From Desulfuribacillus alkaliarsenatis (lineage in GTDB: Bacteria; Bacillota; Bacilli; Desulfuribacillales; Desulfuribacillaceae): 64,000 nucleotides of DNA. Below, piece by piece: positions 35,073 through 44,152 of this stretch (the stretch's first letter is position 1; each line of letters opens with the position of its first letter). Under the pieces are notes generated by a model that worked only from the letters and a program-made list of their open reading frames with translations, was not told the origin of the DNA and searched no databases. The DNA is taken from NCBI RefSeq assembly GCF_001730225.1, contig NZ_MIJE01000031.1:1-64000 (forward strand), in the 5' to 3' direction. Both the position numbers and the translations under genes were made by a program.

Positions 35073-35368
35073 CAACGTTACCCCCTTCATAAATGGTTCA
35101 AAAAGATTTAAACAATGATGTTCAAAACCTAGTACAATTGTAACTTACATTTGAATATATTATGAAGAGGTTAAATCCCTAAAATGCTAGCGCAAAAACC
35201 CTTAGTTGCGCCAGAGTTAAAATCAGGGTTTTTCCCTATTGAAACTTTTATATTTAGAAAATCCTATGTAATATAAGTATCTTTAAATACTCGAAATAAG
35301 AATAAGCTATAGTAAAACAAAATAAGCCTCTGTTAAAATAATGTAATTTTTCATTATTTCACAGTAGA

Positions 35369-35409
35369 CTTATAGGTTTTGTTAATATATTCATATGATT
35401 AATTTCACA
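35369..35409 (-). promoter_or_regulatory. Fnr/Crp-type promoter module 2 for arr
   Basis: Minus-strand site TGTGA-AATTAA-TCATA (35409-35394) with a -10-like TATAAG (35374-35369). Site centre to -10 centre is 30 bases, as in activator class II promoters. Confidence 0.5.
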
Positions 35410-35430
35410 TTTAATGGTAGTATTTTCACT

Positions 35431-35471
35431 TTTATAGTTATAATCACTACTTTATAGTGATTAACTTCACA
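35431..35471 (-). promoter_or_regulatory. Fnr-type promoter module 1 for arr
   Basis: Minus-strand site TGTGA-AGTTAA-TCACT (35471-35456) agrees fully with the Bacillus Fnr consensus TGTGA-N6-TCACT. The -10-like box TATAAA (35436-35431) lies 30 bases from the site centre, the same spacing as module 2. Oxygen-sensitive activation of arr is inferred. Confidence 0.62.
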
Positions 35472-35506
35472 TTCACTAGTGATATTTAGTTAGTAAATAG
35501 ACTGTT

Positions 35507-36868
35507 TTAATTAGTTAGGGCTTGAATCGGAGCAGGAATTCGTCCACCACGGCGCACCAGCTTCTCGCTAGAGTATTGACTGACCTCCATGATTGGCGCT
35601 CTACCTAGTAGCCCACCAAACTCGACCATATCTCCAGCTTTCATACCCGCTACTGGGATTATACGGACTGCGGTAGTTTTCTTATTAATCATACCGATTG
35701 CTGCTTCATCAGCTATAACACCAGCTATAGTAGCTGGATGGGTGTCACCAGGTACTGCTATCATATCTAGTCCAACAGAGCAGACACAGGTCATTGCTTC
35801 AAGCTTACTTAGGCTTAACGCACCCTTTTCTACAGCGGCTATCATTCCATTGTCTTCACTTACAGGAATGAAGGCACCACTTAAACCACCAGCATATGAT
35901 GTCGCCATTGCTCCACCCTTCTTGACAGCGTCATTCATTAGAGCTAGGGCTGCAGTCGTGCCTGGAGCACCACAGACTTCCACACCTATCTCTTCTAATA
36001 TTTCAGCTACACTATCGCCTGTTGCATTAGTTGGGGCTAGTGATAAATCAATAATTCCAAACTGGGCACCTAATCTCTCGGCTGCTAGTCTACCAACTAG
36101 TTCACCAGCACGGGTGATTTTAAATGCAGTTTTCTTAATAACGTTAGCTATTTCACCAAGATCAGCATCAGGGTAACGCTTAAGTGCATGAAGTACCACA
36201 CCAGGTCCACTTACACCGACATTGATTACTACATCTGGTTCTCCTTCTCCATGGAAGGCACCTGCCATAAATGGGTTGTCCTCTGGCGGATTACAAAAGA
36301 CTACAAGCTTCGCACAGGCTAAGCTGTTAATATGTTTTGAATTATCTGCAGCCTTAACAATCGTCTCTCCGACTAAGGAGATGGCGTCCATGTTAATCCC
36401 TGCTTTAGTTGTGGCTACAGATATTGAACCACATACCCTTTCAGTCACTGTTAATGCTTCTGGTATTGACAAAATCAAGTTCTGCTCATCAGGTGTCATA
36501 CCTTTATGTACTAATGCCGAAAAACCTCCTATGAAGTCAATACCCAACTTCTTTGCAGCTTCATCCAAGGTCTTAGCTATTTCTACATAATCTGCTGACG
36601 AATACTTTACACCAACATTAGCAATTGGTGTAATCGATATGCGACGATTTATAATCGGTATGCCAATTTCACGTTGAATCTTATCAGCAACGTCCTTAAG
36701 ATCCGCAGCCTTTGTAGTGATTTTATTATAGATGTTTTTTTTGAAAATATTCACATCTGGATGAGCACAGTCTTTTAAGCTTATACCCATGGTTACTGTA
36801 CGTATATCTAGGTTCTCCATCTCGACCATGCGGATGGTTTCCATAATTTCTTGTAATGCTAAACCCAA
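35507..36868 (-). CDS. UPF0210/DUF711 family protein (PFL-like fold)
   Basis: The 453-residue protein is a full-length member of UPF0210 (DUF711), a pyruvate-formate-lyase-like barrel of unknown function. Recognisable stretches are [25 protein letters not shown] at the N-terminus, the central [14 protein letters not shown] and [24 protein letters not shown], and the C-terminal [11 protein letters not shown]. The TTG start has GGGGTC upstream. It follows an ACT-domain gene by 15 bases, the usual pairing of these two families, which suggests an amino-acid-regulated enzyme. Confidence 0.92.
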   Translation of the reverse strand: MGLALQEIMETIRMVEMENLDIRTVTMGISLKDCAHPDVNIFKKNIYNKITTKAADLKDVADKIQREIGIPIINRRISITPIANVGVKYSSADYVEIAKTLDEAAKKLGIDFIGGFSALVHKGMTPDEQNLILSIPEALTVTERVCGSISVATTKAGINMDAISLVGETIVKAADNSKHINSLACAKLVVFCNPPEDNPFMAGAFHGEGEPDVVINVGVSGPGVVLHALKRYPDADLGEIANVIKKTAFKITRAGELVGRLAAERLGAQFGIIDLSLAPTNATGDSVAEILEEIGVEVCGAPGTTAALALMNDAVKKGGAMATSYAGGLSGAFIPVSEDNGMIAAVEKGALSLSKLEAMTCVCSVGLDMIAVPGDTHPATIAGVIADEAAIGMINKKTTAVRIIPVAGMKAGDMVEFGGLLGRAPIMEVSQYSSEKLVRRGGRIPAPIQALTN

Positions 36869-36883
36869 TTTAATGACCCCTCT

Positions 36884-37171
36884 CTATATGCGGTGCATAA
36901 AGTTAAAGATATCTTCATGCTGCAGACGAATTTTTAGACCCATTTCTTCTTCTAGTGGCTTGAAGTATGTCGCTAGAGAATCTATGTCGCCATTGTAATC
37001 CTTAACGTCAACGACCATTACCATTGTAAAAAACCCCTGCATAATAGTTTGGCTTATGTCTAGAATATTTACATTTTTATCTGCTAATATAGCAGTCACC
37101 TTAGCAATAATACCCTTTTGATCTTGTCCAACTACACTTATTACTACGCGATTTCCTTTAGTTTGTTCCAC
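36884..37171 (-). CDS. ACT-domain protein (UPF0237)
   Basis: The 95-residue protein is a stand-alone ACT domain: RVVISVVGQDQKGIIAKVTAILADKNVNILDISQTIMQGFFTMVMVV, followed by a second half-repeat. The GTG start at 37171 follows AAGGAGCG; the longer upstream frame has no such site. ACT domains bind small ligands, often amino acids, and control partner enzymes. The partner here is probably the DUF711 protein encoded 15 bases downstream. Confidence 0.9.
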   Translation of the reverse strand: MEQTKGNRVVISVVGQDQKGIIAKVTAILADKNVNILDISQTIMQGFFTMVMVVDVKDYNGDIDSLATYFKPLEEEMGLKIRLQHEDIFNFMHRI

Positions 37172-37262
37172 AGTTTTCCGCTCCTTAAAAATGATATGAT
37201 TTATCAAAGCATTATAATATATTAAAAAAATAAGACTTTTTTGTCAAGCTATATTGTAAGCT

Positions 37263-37706
37263 CTATGTATTTTTCGTACAATGGAGACGAGACTTTACTA
37301 TTTCGATTGCCTTATACATATTATCTACTAACAATTGAATATCTTCACTACTAGCGTTATCTACATGGATTCCGCCAGTAATAATTACATTGGTTCGAAA
37401 TTCTCTAGCTAACTGGTTGGCTACCTCATAGACAATCTCACCTTCTTTATGAGGTGTGATGACAACAACAGAGGTAGATGCACTTGGCTTTGTAGAGTCA
37501 CTCATACTAGGGTGATACTCAGCTATGGCGACTGCTCCGATATGATGCTTTGTGCCCCCAGCAATTGTAACTAATAGATCAAAGCCTATACGCTGGTATG
37601 TTATTTCGATAGAAAAAGGGTATTCACCAAATCTAACGATATTTTTACCAACATCTTTAGTATTAAAATCTTTATTATAAATTTCGTTGTTATCAACTAG
37701 TTTCAT
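37263..37706 (-). CDS. LpdD-like prenylated-flavin chaperone domain protein
   Basis: The 147-residue protein resembles the LpdD-like family, small proteins tied to UbiD-type decarboxylases that use prenylated FMN. The matching parts are GFDLLVTIAGGTKHHIGAVAIAEYHPS, then VVVITPHKEGEIVYEVANQLARE and NVIITGGIHVDNASSEDIQ. No ubiD or ubiX homologue is in the window, so its partner lies elsewhere or the role differs. The ATG start follows AAGGGTAAG. The assignment is from remembered family patterns. Confidence 0.6.
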   Translation of the reverse strand: MKLVDNNEIYNKDFNTKDVGKNIVRFGEYPFSIEITYQRIGFDLLVTIAGGTKHHIGAVAIAEYHPSMSDSTKPSASTSVVVITPHKEGEIVYEVANQLAREFRTNVIITGGIHVDNASSEDIQLLVDNMYKAIEIVKSRLHCTKNT

Positions 37707-37768
37707 TTGCTTACCCTTCTTTTCAGATAGCTATTTATAGATATAAAAAATTATAGGAGATGACTTTG

Positions 37769-38479
37769 ATGGATAAACAGCAGATTGAGCCAATATATCA
37801 AGTTTCCGTTACCTGTCCTAATTGTACCTTTGAATCCAAAACAAGTAAAGTTCGTAGCAGCTTTGTAAAAACAAAAAAAACTGATACAGATTTTTGTATT
37901 CATTATGAGGGTGAAAACCCTGACTTTTATCTAGTACGCGTGTGTATAGCATGCGGCTATGCATATACAGATAATTTCAAGTTTACGACACTAGGAAAAC
38001 AGCTTCAGGAGCGCCTTAATAGTATCATAACCCAAAAATGGAACAACCATGATTACGGTGGTAGACGCACTTTAAAAGATGCTATTACTGTATATAAACT
38101 AGCACTTTTATGTGCTCAATTAACAGAGCAAAGTGATGTTATCATTGGAGGTCTATGCTTCAAACTTGCTTGTTTTTATCGCTTTAAAGATAATGTTGAA
38201 CAGGAGCAGCGGTTTTTACAGTACGCTTTAGATTCATATATGAATTTTTTCCAAAACGAATCAAACGTTAATGTTAATGAGGCTAAGATGATTTATCTGA
38301 TGGCTGAAATCCAAAGACGGCTTGGCGATTATCGTGGCGCTGTCAAATGGTTTGACAAAGTTATTAAGGACAAATCCATCACTGATGTTGGAATTATTCG
38401 CAAATCTAGAGAGCAATGGCAGGTAGCTAGGGATCAGCTCAGAGAACAAGAAGCTAGACTTAAAGCAGAGAAAGAGTAA
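37769..38479 (+). CDS. DUF2225 zinc-ribbon/TPR-like protein
   Basis: The 236-residue protein matches DUF2225: an N-terminal paired cysteine motif (VTCPNCTFESKTSKVRSSF and VRVCIACGYAYTDNFKF) that probably binds zinc, followed by helical repeats of TPR type (ALDSYMNFFQN, MIYLMAEIQRRLGDYRGAVKWFDKVI). The ATG at 37769 has GGAGATG eight bases upstream. It is divergent from the LpdD-like gene and convergent with dapL. Its function is not known. Confidence 0.85.
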   Translation: MDKQQIEPIYQVSVTCPNCTFESKTSKVRSSFVKTKKTDTDFCIHYEGENPDFYLVRVCIACGYAYTDNFKFTTLGKQLQERLNSIITQKWNNHDYGGRRTLKDAITVYKLALLCAQLTEQSDVIIGGLCFKLACFYRFKDNVEQEQRFLQYALDSYMNFFQNESNVNVNEAKMIYLMAEIQRRLGDYRGAVKWFDKVIKDKSITDVGIIRKSREQWQVARDQLREQEARLKAEKE

Positions 38480-38525
38480 AAAATAGCTTGCTAGTATATC
38501 AATATACACTAGCAAGCTATTTTTA
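38478..38525. terminator. Bidirectional terminator
   Basis: A 13-base perfect stem (ATAGCTTGCTAGT/ACTAGCAAGCTAT) with A-run before and T-run after, set between the convergent ends of the DUF2225 gene and dapL. Confidence 0.85.
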
Positions 38526-38555
38526 TAATATCTAGGCTATTTTACAGCTATAATC

Positions 38556-39794
38556 CTAAAATTCAAACTCTACGTCTGTCAATCTACGCTTTATTTCTTC
38601 GATTACCTTTTTCTCAGCTTCCTCACCCTTTGCTTGGAAGGTAACAGAGAATCTAAGGAAGTTACCAGCATCATCCCATGGCACAGTCGAAATTAGTTTT
38701 TCTGTAATTAAATATTGGCAGAAGTCCTCCGCAGACTCAAAGCGGCGTCCTCCCTTAATGCCTTTTGGTATTGCCACATAAAGATAGAAGGACCCTTTCG
38801 GCTTCTGCACTTTAAAGCCTACTTCATTCAATACATCTACAAGTAGGTTATGTCTTCTTGAGTACTTCTCAGATATTTTTTCTGTGATTTGTGGATTTTG
38901 CAGTCCATACATAGCAGCTTTCTGTATTGGGATAAACTGACCTGAGTCGTTATTGTCTTTAACAGTAGCGAACGCTTTAACAACTAGTTCATTACCAGCA
39001 ACAAACGCCATACGCCAGCCTGTCATGTTATAGGCCTTTGATAGGGAGTGAATCTCAATCCCTACTTCCTTAGCGCCATCTACTGATAAGAAGCTTAATG
39101 GCTTCTCCCCGTCGAATGTTAATGCTGCATAAGCCGCATCGGAAATAACAATAATATCGTTATCCTTAGCAAACTTGACAACCTTTTCGTAAAACTCTTT
39201 TGTAGCACTTGCCCCAGTAGGGTTGTTAGGGTAGTTAATGTATAACAGCTTCGCACGCTTTCTCTGATCCTCTGTTAATGAATATATATCTGGCAGGAAG
39301 TTGTTCTCTGCAGTCAACGGTAGGTTAACTACTTCTCCACCTAACCATTTCGTATGTGTACCCATAACAGGATACCCCGGAACTGTCATAATCGTGATGT
39401 CCCCAGGATTAATAAAGGCGCTTGGAAGCATAGCAAGTGCTGGCTTAGAACCAATCGCATGGTTCACTTCCTTCTCTGAATCAATCCCTGCAACTCCAAA
39501 TACTTCTTCTAAGTACTTAGCGGCAGCTTCCTTAAACTCTGCAATACCATTATCGGCATAGCCACGATTTTCAGGCTTTGCTGCTTCTTCTGCTAAAGTT
39601 TTAACTACGCCATCATCAGCCATTTCATCTGGCTCACCAACACCCATATCAATCAGTTCAACATCAGGATGTGCTTTTTTAGCTGCTGCTTTTGCACGTT
39701 TGATTTTTTCAAACTTATAAAGAACTGTGTCCTTTCCGAATTGGTTACCACCAATTCTATTAGCGAATAATTGTTGTATGTAGCTTTCTATCAT
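38556..39794 (-). CDS. dapL: LL-diaminopimelate aminotransferase
   Basis: DapL converts tetrahydrodipicolinate directly to LL-diaminopimelate, a shortcut for lysine and peptidoglycan synthesis. The 412-residue PLP enzyme has the DapL N-terminus (FEKIKRAKAAAKKAHPDVELIDMGVGEPDE), the aminotransferase signature YINYPNNPTGA and the PLP lysine in EIHSLSKAYNMTGWRMAFVAGN. The ATG start has GGAGGT upstream. It stands alone between terminators. DapL is typical of many anaerobes and is absent from classic aerobic Bacillus species. Confidence 0.92.
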   Translation of the reverse strand: MIESYIQQLFANRIGGNQFGKDTVLYKFEKIKRAKAAAKKAHPDVELIDMGVGEPDEMADDGVVKTLAEEAAKPENRGYADNGIAEFKEAAAKYLEEVFGVAGIDSEKEVNHAIGSKPALAMLPSAFINPGDITIMTVPGYPVMGTHTKWLGGEVVNLPLTAENNFLPDIYSLTEDQRKRAKLLYINYPNNPTGASATKEFYEKVVKFAKDNDIIVISDAAYAALTFDGEKPLSFLSVDGAKEVGIEIHSLSKAYNMTGWRMAFVAGNELVVKAFATVKDNNDSGQFIPIQKAAMYGLQNPQITEKISEKYSRRHNLLVDVLNEVGFKVQKPKGSFYLYVAIPKGIKGGRRFESAEDFCQYLITEKLISTVPWDDAGNFLRFSVTFQAKGEEAEKKVIEEIKRRLTDVEFEF

Positions 39795-39985
39795 TACCTT
39801 TTACCTCCTAATATTCATTGCTTTTTAGAATGATTACAACCCGAGTAAGGATTATTAACATCATACATAAAAATCTGCTCTTCGTAAAGTATTTACATTT
39901 ATTTTGAGCTAATTGTGGCTAAATTATATATTCCCTATAATTATTATTTCAAACATCGGACTTATGAATTGTCTTTAATTAACAT

Positions 39986-40016
39986 AAAAACCTGCAGCCA
40001 CTACTGTAGCTGCAGG
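39986..40016 (-). terminator. Terminator of the hydrogenase operon
   Basis: Minus-strand stem CCTGCAGC/GCTGCAGG with a ten-base loop, followed by a TTTTT run, just after hyaD. Confidence 0.85.
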
Positions 40017-40025
40017 CAATATAAT

Positions 40026-40490
40026 CTATAGTTCTTTCTCCCATTCACGTAGGATCGCTTCTGCTCTTTCGACAATTTCTGGTAGCTTTTCCTGTACTGC
40101 ATCTGACAGTTCAGTGCCCCATTCTAGTGATCCTGGCTGTACTCCTAATAGAATAAGCTTTTTCGGAAAGCGGTCACGAAATTTTGCAAGCCCTAAAAGC
40201 TCATGGAAGCTTCCTTGGTGAACTGAAAGTCGCATACCTGAAAATGCAGGTACTTCTTCGTCCTCAAGCTGCACTATTGTACCAGGCTCTTCATCAGCAT
40301 TGATAGCATCTATAACTAATAGGCGATCGGCACGTTCAACCTGGTCTAAAAGCTTTAAGCCATCACAAGCTCCATCAACAAGTTCGATTTCTTCTTTCCA
40401 CTCTTTTTCCATAAGCTTATATATTGCTTTAACGCCAATACCTTCATCACTACATAGAATATTGCCGATTCCCATTGCTATTACCTGCAT
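40026..40490 (-). CDS. hyaD: NiFe hydrogenase maturation protease
   Basis: HyaD/HybD-type endopeptidases cut the C-terminal tail of the NiFe large subunit once nickel is in place. The 154-residue protein has the family opening MGIGNILCSDEGIGVKAI with a Glu/Asp metal ligand, the Asp in VDGACDGLKLL, and the later His in LSVHQGSFHELLGLA. The ATG at 40490 follows GAGGTGG. It is the last gene of the hydrogenase operon; its substrate is surely the large subunit encoded upstream, which ends in a cleavable tail. hyp maturation genes are not in the window. Confidence 0.94.
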   Translation of the reverse strand: MQVIAMGIGNILCSDEGIGVKAIYKLMEKEWKEEIELVDGACDGLKLLDQVERADRLLVIDAINADEEPGTIVQLEDEEVPAFSGMRLSVHQGSFHELLGLAKFRDRFPKKLILLGVQPGSLEWGTELSDAVQEKLPEIVERAEAILREWEKEL

Positions 40491-40588
40491 ATTCCACCTC
40501 TGTTGTGTTTTAAGATTAAAAATTACTACTGGATATAGCATAATGCTATATCCAGTATAACCATCAATTATTGGATTTTATACTACTA

Positions 40589-41302
40589 TTATGCTGAGTG
40601 ATTCTTGTTCTGTCCTTCTTGTGCTTCGTCTTCTTCAGGCATTTCCTTAGATTTGTATCCAGTAATAATTGAAGACGTTGCTCCACTCTTACTTAAGAAG
40701 TCGTATCTAAATGATGTGTATAAGTGAGCTACAATAAACAGTACAAACACCCAAGCTAACATATGGTGTATAACCCTTGTGTTAACAGAGTTACCCATTA
40801 AAGCTTGCCACCATGCAGTAATTGAATGTAAGAAGCCTGTTGTGTAAATTTCAGATTGCATAGCCAATCCTGTTAGGATTATAAAGAACGAACCTAACCA
40901 AATGAATAGTAGGTAACTAATCATCGCTAACGGATTGTGACCAACATAATGTGGCTCTTCTTTCTTTATAAAGCAGTAAAACAAGATAACATCCTTAAGA
41001 CCTACCCAGAACTCTTTTTTCCAAAACTTAATCTTTGCATATTCATTACCAGCATAGAACCAGTATAGCCTAAAGATTAAATTCGCAATGAACACATAAG
41101 CAGTAACTAGATGTATAAATCTAGCAGTACCCATTAGGAAATAGTCATTAGCAACAAGTCCAGGAGCATGAACAAATGGATTATAAATGTAATACCCTGT
41201 GATTAGCAAAACCACTATACATAATGCATTGACCCAGTGAAATATACGTACTGGTAGCTCCCAAACATATACGTCCTTTTTTTGACCTCCGTGTGAACTC
41301 AT
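40589..41302 (-). CDS. hyaC: Hydrogenase cytochrome b subunit
   Basis: The 237-residue protein is a di-heme cytochrome b of the HyaC/HupC family with four or five membrane segments. Likely heme ligands include the histidines in RIFHWVNAL, RFIHLVTAYVF, IHHMLAW and FIVAHLYTS. It anchors the hydrogenase to the outer face of the membrane and passes electrons from H2 to menaquinone. It lies ten bases after the large subunit gene. In this organism those electrons could serve the terminal reductase ArrAB. Confidence 0.92.
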   Translation of the reverse strand: MSSHGGQKKDVYVWELPVRIFHWVNALCIVVLLITGYYIYNPFVHAPGLVANDYFLMGTARFIHLVTAYVFIANLIFRLYWFYAGNEYAKIKFWKKEFWVGLKDVILFYCFIKKEEPHYVGHNPLAMISYLLFIWLGSFFIILTGLAMQSEIYTTGFLHSITAWWQALMGNSVNTRVIHHMLAWVFVLFIVAHLYTSFRYDFLSKSGATSSIITGYKSKEMPEEDEAQEGQNKNHSA

Positions 41303-41312
41303 TAGATCACTC

Positions 41313-43046
41313 CTATCGTATCACGTTAATCTGAGTGATTTCTTTTTTGTTCTTATCTACTAAGTGTACCGCACATGCCATACATGGGTCGAATGAATGG
41401 ATTGTACGAATTACCTCTAGTGGTTGATGTGGATCTGCCATTGGCGTTCCTACTAATGCTTCTTCATACGCTCCACGTACACCATCAGTGTCTCTTGGTG
41501 ACGCATTCCATGTAGATGGAACAACCGCTTGATAACTTTTAATTTTGCCTTTTTCAATTACGATGTAGTGAAGTAATCCACCACGAGGTGCTTCATTCCA
41601 ACCAACACCTCTAACTACTGAATCTGTTCTGTGCCATGTCTTAGGATCCCATTTAGAGTTGTCAAAAGTAACTGTATCACCAGACTTGATGTTAGCAATT
41701 AAAGCATCGAAAGTCTCTTGTAAACGATCTACAAATAATTTTGTTTCAAGTCCACGTGCAGCAGTTCTACCTAAAGTAGACATTAATGCTGATAATGGAA
41801 TATCTAATTCACCAGCAGCCCAATCTACTATATTCTTAACGTCAGGTACACCTTTAGCATAAGCAACTAGTACACGTGCTAATGGTCCAACCTCCATAGA
41901 ATGACCTCTCCACCTTGGAGCTTTATTCCAAGTATAAGGCTTCGTTTCATCTAACTCTTTGTATCCAGGTGCTGGACCTGTATAGTCAAACGTAGTCTCT
42001 CCGAACCATGGATGTTTACCCTTAGCTCCATCAGAATATTTTAACCAAGTATAGTCTACAAACTCTTGGATTTGATCATAGTCACGCACATCTACATCAT
42101 GTACTGTAGATAAATCACCATTTAAGATTGCTCCACTTGGGAATAGATAAGTATCCATATCACGCACGTCATTACCCGGAGTAGCGAAATCACCAAATGA
42201 TAAATAGTTCTTAAGTCCTCCACCGTACGTCCAATCTTTGTAGAAGCTAGCAATTGCCATTAAGTCTGGGATGTACATCTGCTCTACAATGTCTTTAGCT
42301 TGGCTAATTAATTTTTGAATTTGATTAAATCTTTGAGTATTTAATGCTGTATCACTGTTTAAGTCGATTGCACAAGCAACTCCACCTACTACAAAGTGTG
42401 GATGTGGATTCTTACCGCCAAGGATTGCGTGAATCTTAACGATTTCTTTTTGCCACTCTAGTGCATCAAGATAGTGAGCTACAGCCAATAAGTTAACTTC
42501 TGGTGGCAGCTTGTAAGCTGGGTGACCCCAATATGCATTAGCAAATATACCTAATTGTCCACTCTCAACAAAAGTTTTTAAGCGCTTTTGTACATCAGAG
42601 AAGTACCCAGGCGAGTTCTTCGGATAATTAGATAGGCTTTGAGCGATTCTAGCAGCTTCCTGAGGATCTGCACTTAATGCACTAACAACGTCTACCCAGT
42701 CTAATGCATGTAAATGATAGAAGTGAACTACATGGTCGGCAACATGCTGAGAGTAAGTAATAATATCGCGAATTAAGTTTGCATTCTTTGGAATTCTAAT
42801 GTCTAATGCATCTTCTACTGCTCTTAATGACGCAATGGAGTGAACGGTCGTACATACACCGCAAACCCTCTGTAAGTATGCCCAAGCATCTCTTGGGTCA
42901 CGTCCTACCATAATTTTTTCAAGACCACGAATCATAGTACCTGAGCTTAACGCTTCAGATATTATCCCTTGGTCATTTACATCTATTTCTATACGAAGGT
43001 GGCCTTCGATTCTAGTAATTGGATCGATTACGATTCTTTCTGCCAT
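41313..43046 (-). CDS. hyaB: NiFe hydrogenase large subunit
   Basis: This 577-residue subunit holds the NiFe(CN)2CO centre of a group 1 uptake hydrogenase. The four metal-binding cysteines are in RVCGVCTTVHS near residue 60 and DPCMACAVH near the C-terminus. About fourteen residues follow the final His and are the tail removed by the HyaD protease. RIEGHLRIEI at the N-terminus is the family signature. The start codon overlaps the stop of hyaA by one base, so translation is coupled. Confidence 0.97.
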   Translation of the reverse strand: MAERIVIDPITRIEGHLRIEIDVNDQGIISEALSSGTMIRGLEKIMVGRDPRDAWAYLQRVCGVCTTVHSIASLRAVEDALDIRIPKNANLIRDIITYSQHVADHVVHFYHLHALDWVDVVSALSADPQEAARIAQSLSNYPKNSPGYFSDVQKRLKTFVESGQLGIFANAYWGHPAYKLPPEVNLLAVAHYLDALEWQKEIVKIHAILGGKNPHPHFVVGGVACAIDLNSDTALNTQRFNQIQKLISQAKDIVEQMYIPDLMAIASFYKDWTYGGGLKNYLSFGDFATPGNDVRDMDTYLFPSGAILNGDLSTVHDVDVRDYDQIQEFVDYTWLKYSDGAKGKHPWFGETTFDYTGPAPGYKELDETKPYTWNKAPRWRGHSMEVGPLARVLVAYAKGVPDVKNIVDWAAGELDIPLSALMSTLGRTAARGLETKLFVDRLQETFDALIANIKSGDTVTFDNSKWDPKTWHRTDSVVRGVGWNEAPRGGLLHYIVIEKGKIKSYQAVVPSTWNASPRDTDGVRGAYEEALVGTPMADPHQPLEVIRTIHSFDPCMACAVHLVDKNKKEITQINVIR

Positions 43047-44152
43047 TACTTACTGACCCCCTTATTCTGATCTACTGCAACAGGCGCTTCTTTATCTTTT
43101 TTCTTCATCTTCTCTACTGCTACTGTAGCAGCCGCATGAACAGCAACACCCGCAGTTGCAGCACCTACAACAGCTGCACCAACTTTATCAGGGTTGTATA
43201 TAATATTTGTACCTGGAATTTGTGCTAATGTTGTAAAGATTGGACCGAAATCCCAGAAATTATCTTCCGAACATCCCATGCAAGGATTACCTGCTTCAAC
43301 CGGCCAGCATGTGCTATCATTCCACTTCATTACAGAACAAGAGTTGTAAGTCACAGGACCTTTACAACCTACTTTATACAAGCACCAGCCAAGCTTAGAA
43401 CCGATATCGTCAAACTCTTCAACAAATAGCCCTGAATCAAAGTATGCCCTTCTCTGGCAATTATCATGAATTCTATGACGATAGAATACTTTAGGCCTTC
43501 TGCGAATGTCTAGTTCAGGTAAAGAGTCAAACGTTAGAATGTGTGTAATTACACCTGCCATTACATCTGGAATCGGCGGACAACCTGGCACATTAATGAC
43601 AGGTTTATTAGTTAACTTGTAAATAGGTGTAGCCTTTGTTGGGTTTGGCGCTGCTGCTTGAACTCCACCCCAAGCTGCACATGATCCATAAGAGATAATT
43701 GCTGCGCAATCTTTCTCATATTCACGGAAAATATCAATGTGCGTCTTACCATCAACCACACTATGGATTCCACCATCTGCCATAGGGATACTTCCTTCAC
43801 ATGCTAGGATGTACTTCCCTTTGTATTCTTCCTTCGTTTTCTCTGCTGCCTCTATCGCTTGTCTACCAGATGCTGCCATAATAGTATCATGGTAATCTAG
43901 CGATATCATGTCGAATAACAAATCTGCAACGATAGGATTATGCATTTTGATAAACGACATAGAACAGCCTGTGCACTCCTGGAAGTGCTTGTAAATAACT
44001 GGTACCCTTTCTTTCGTCTCCAAGGCTTTAACTACCTTCGGAGTAAATGAAGCTTCTAAACCCATAATTGCTGTAATCGCTGTGCAGAATTTCAAGAAAT
44101 CTTTCCTTGAATATCCCCTTCTCTGCGCATACTCATAAAACGTTTCCTTCAA
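43046..44152 (-). CDS. hyaA: NiFe hydrogenase small subunit with Tat signal
   Basis: The 368-residue small subunit carries three iron-sulphur clusters: proximal cluster ligands in FQECTGCSMSF and later GSCAAWGG and VPGCPPIP, then HDNCQRRAYFD, GWCLYKVGCKGP and NPCMGCSEDNFW. The N-terminal Tat signal reads RRGYSRKDFLKFCTA, so the box next to FLK is RK where RR is usual. A C-terminal hydrophobic helix (about residues 320-345) anchors it, followed by a charged tail. The TTG start has GGAGGGG upstream. It opens the hyaABCD operon. Confidence 0.96.
   Translation of the reverse strand: MKETFYEYAQRRGYSRKDFLKFCTAITAIMGLEASFTPKVVKALETKERVPVIYKHFQECTGCSMSFIKMHNPIVADLLFDMISLDYHDTIMAASGRQAIEAAEKTKEEYKGKYILACEGSIPMADGGIHSVVDGKTHIDIFREYEKDCAAIISYGSCAAWGGVQAAAPNPTKATPIYKLTNKPVINVPGCPPIPDVMAGVITHILTFDSLPELDIRRRPKVFYRHRIHDNCQRRAYFDSGLFVEEFDDIGSKLGWCLYKVGCKGPVTYNSCSVMKWNDSTCWPVEAGNPCMGCSEDNFWDFGPIFTTLAQIPGTNIIYNPDKVGAAVVGAATAGVAVHAAATVAVEKMKKKDKEAPVAVDQNKGVSK

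Larger units (their letters stand above)
35073..35506 (-). promoter_or_regulatory. Non-coding control region upstream of arrA
   Basis: No gene is seen in these 434 bases. The half nearest the DUF711 gene holds two Fnr-type promoter modules (listed separately). The half nearest arrA is a long leader with two small hairpins on the minus strand: AGGG/CCCT around five A residues (35237-35225) and GCGCAA/TTGCGC (35211-35190). Confidence 0.6.

Noticed and set aside
35188-35216. A sigma-54 promoter (TGGC...TTGC on the minus strand)
   Set aside because: The GG and GC elements are 17 bases apart, whereas sigma-54 needs ten; the pattern comes from the GCGCAA/TTGCGC hairpin.
35589-36590. Long plus-strand frames opposite the DUF711 gene
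   Set aside because: They mirror the codon pattern of the UPF0210 gene and have no start signals or recognisable domains.
38483-38520. An attachment site or repeat
   Set aside because: The perfect inverted repeat with A- and T-runs between convergent genes is best explained as a terminator.
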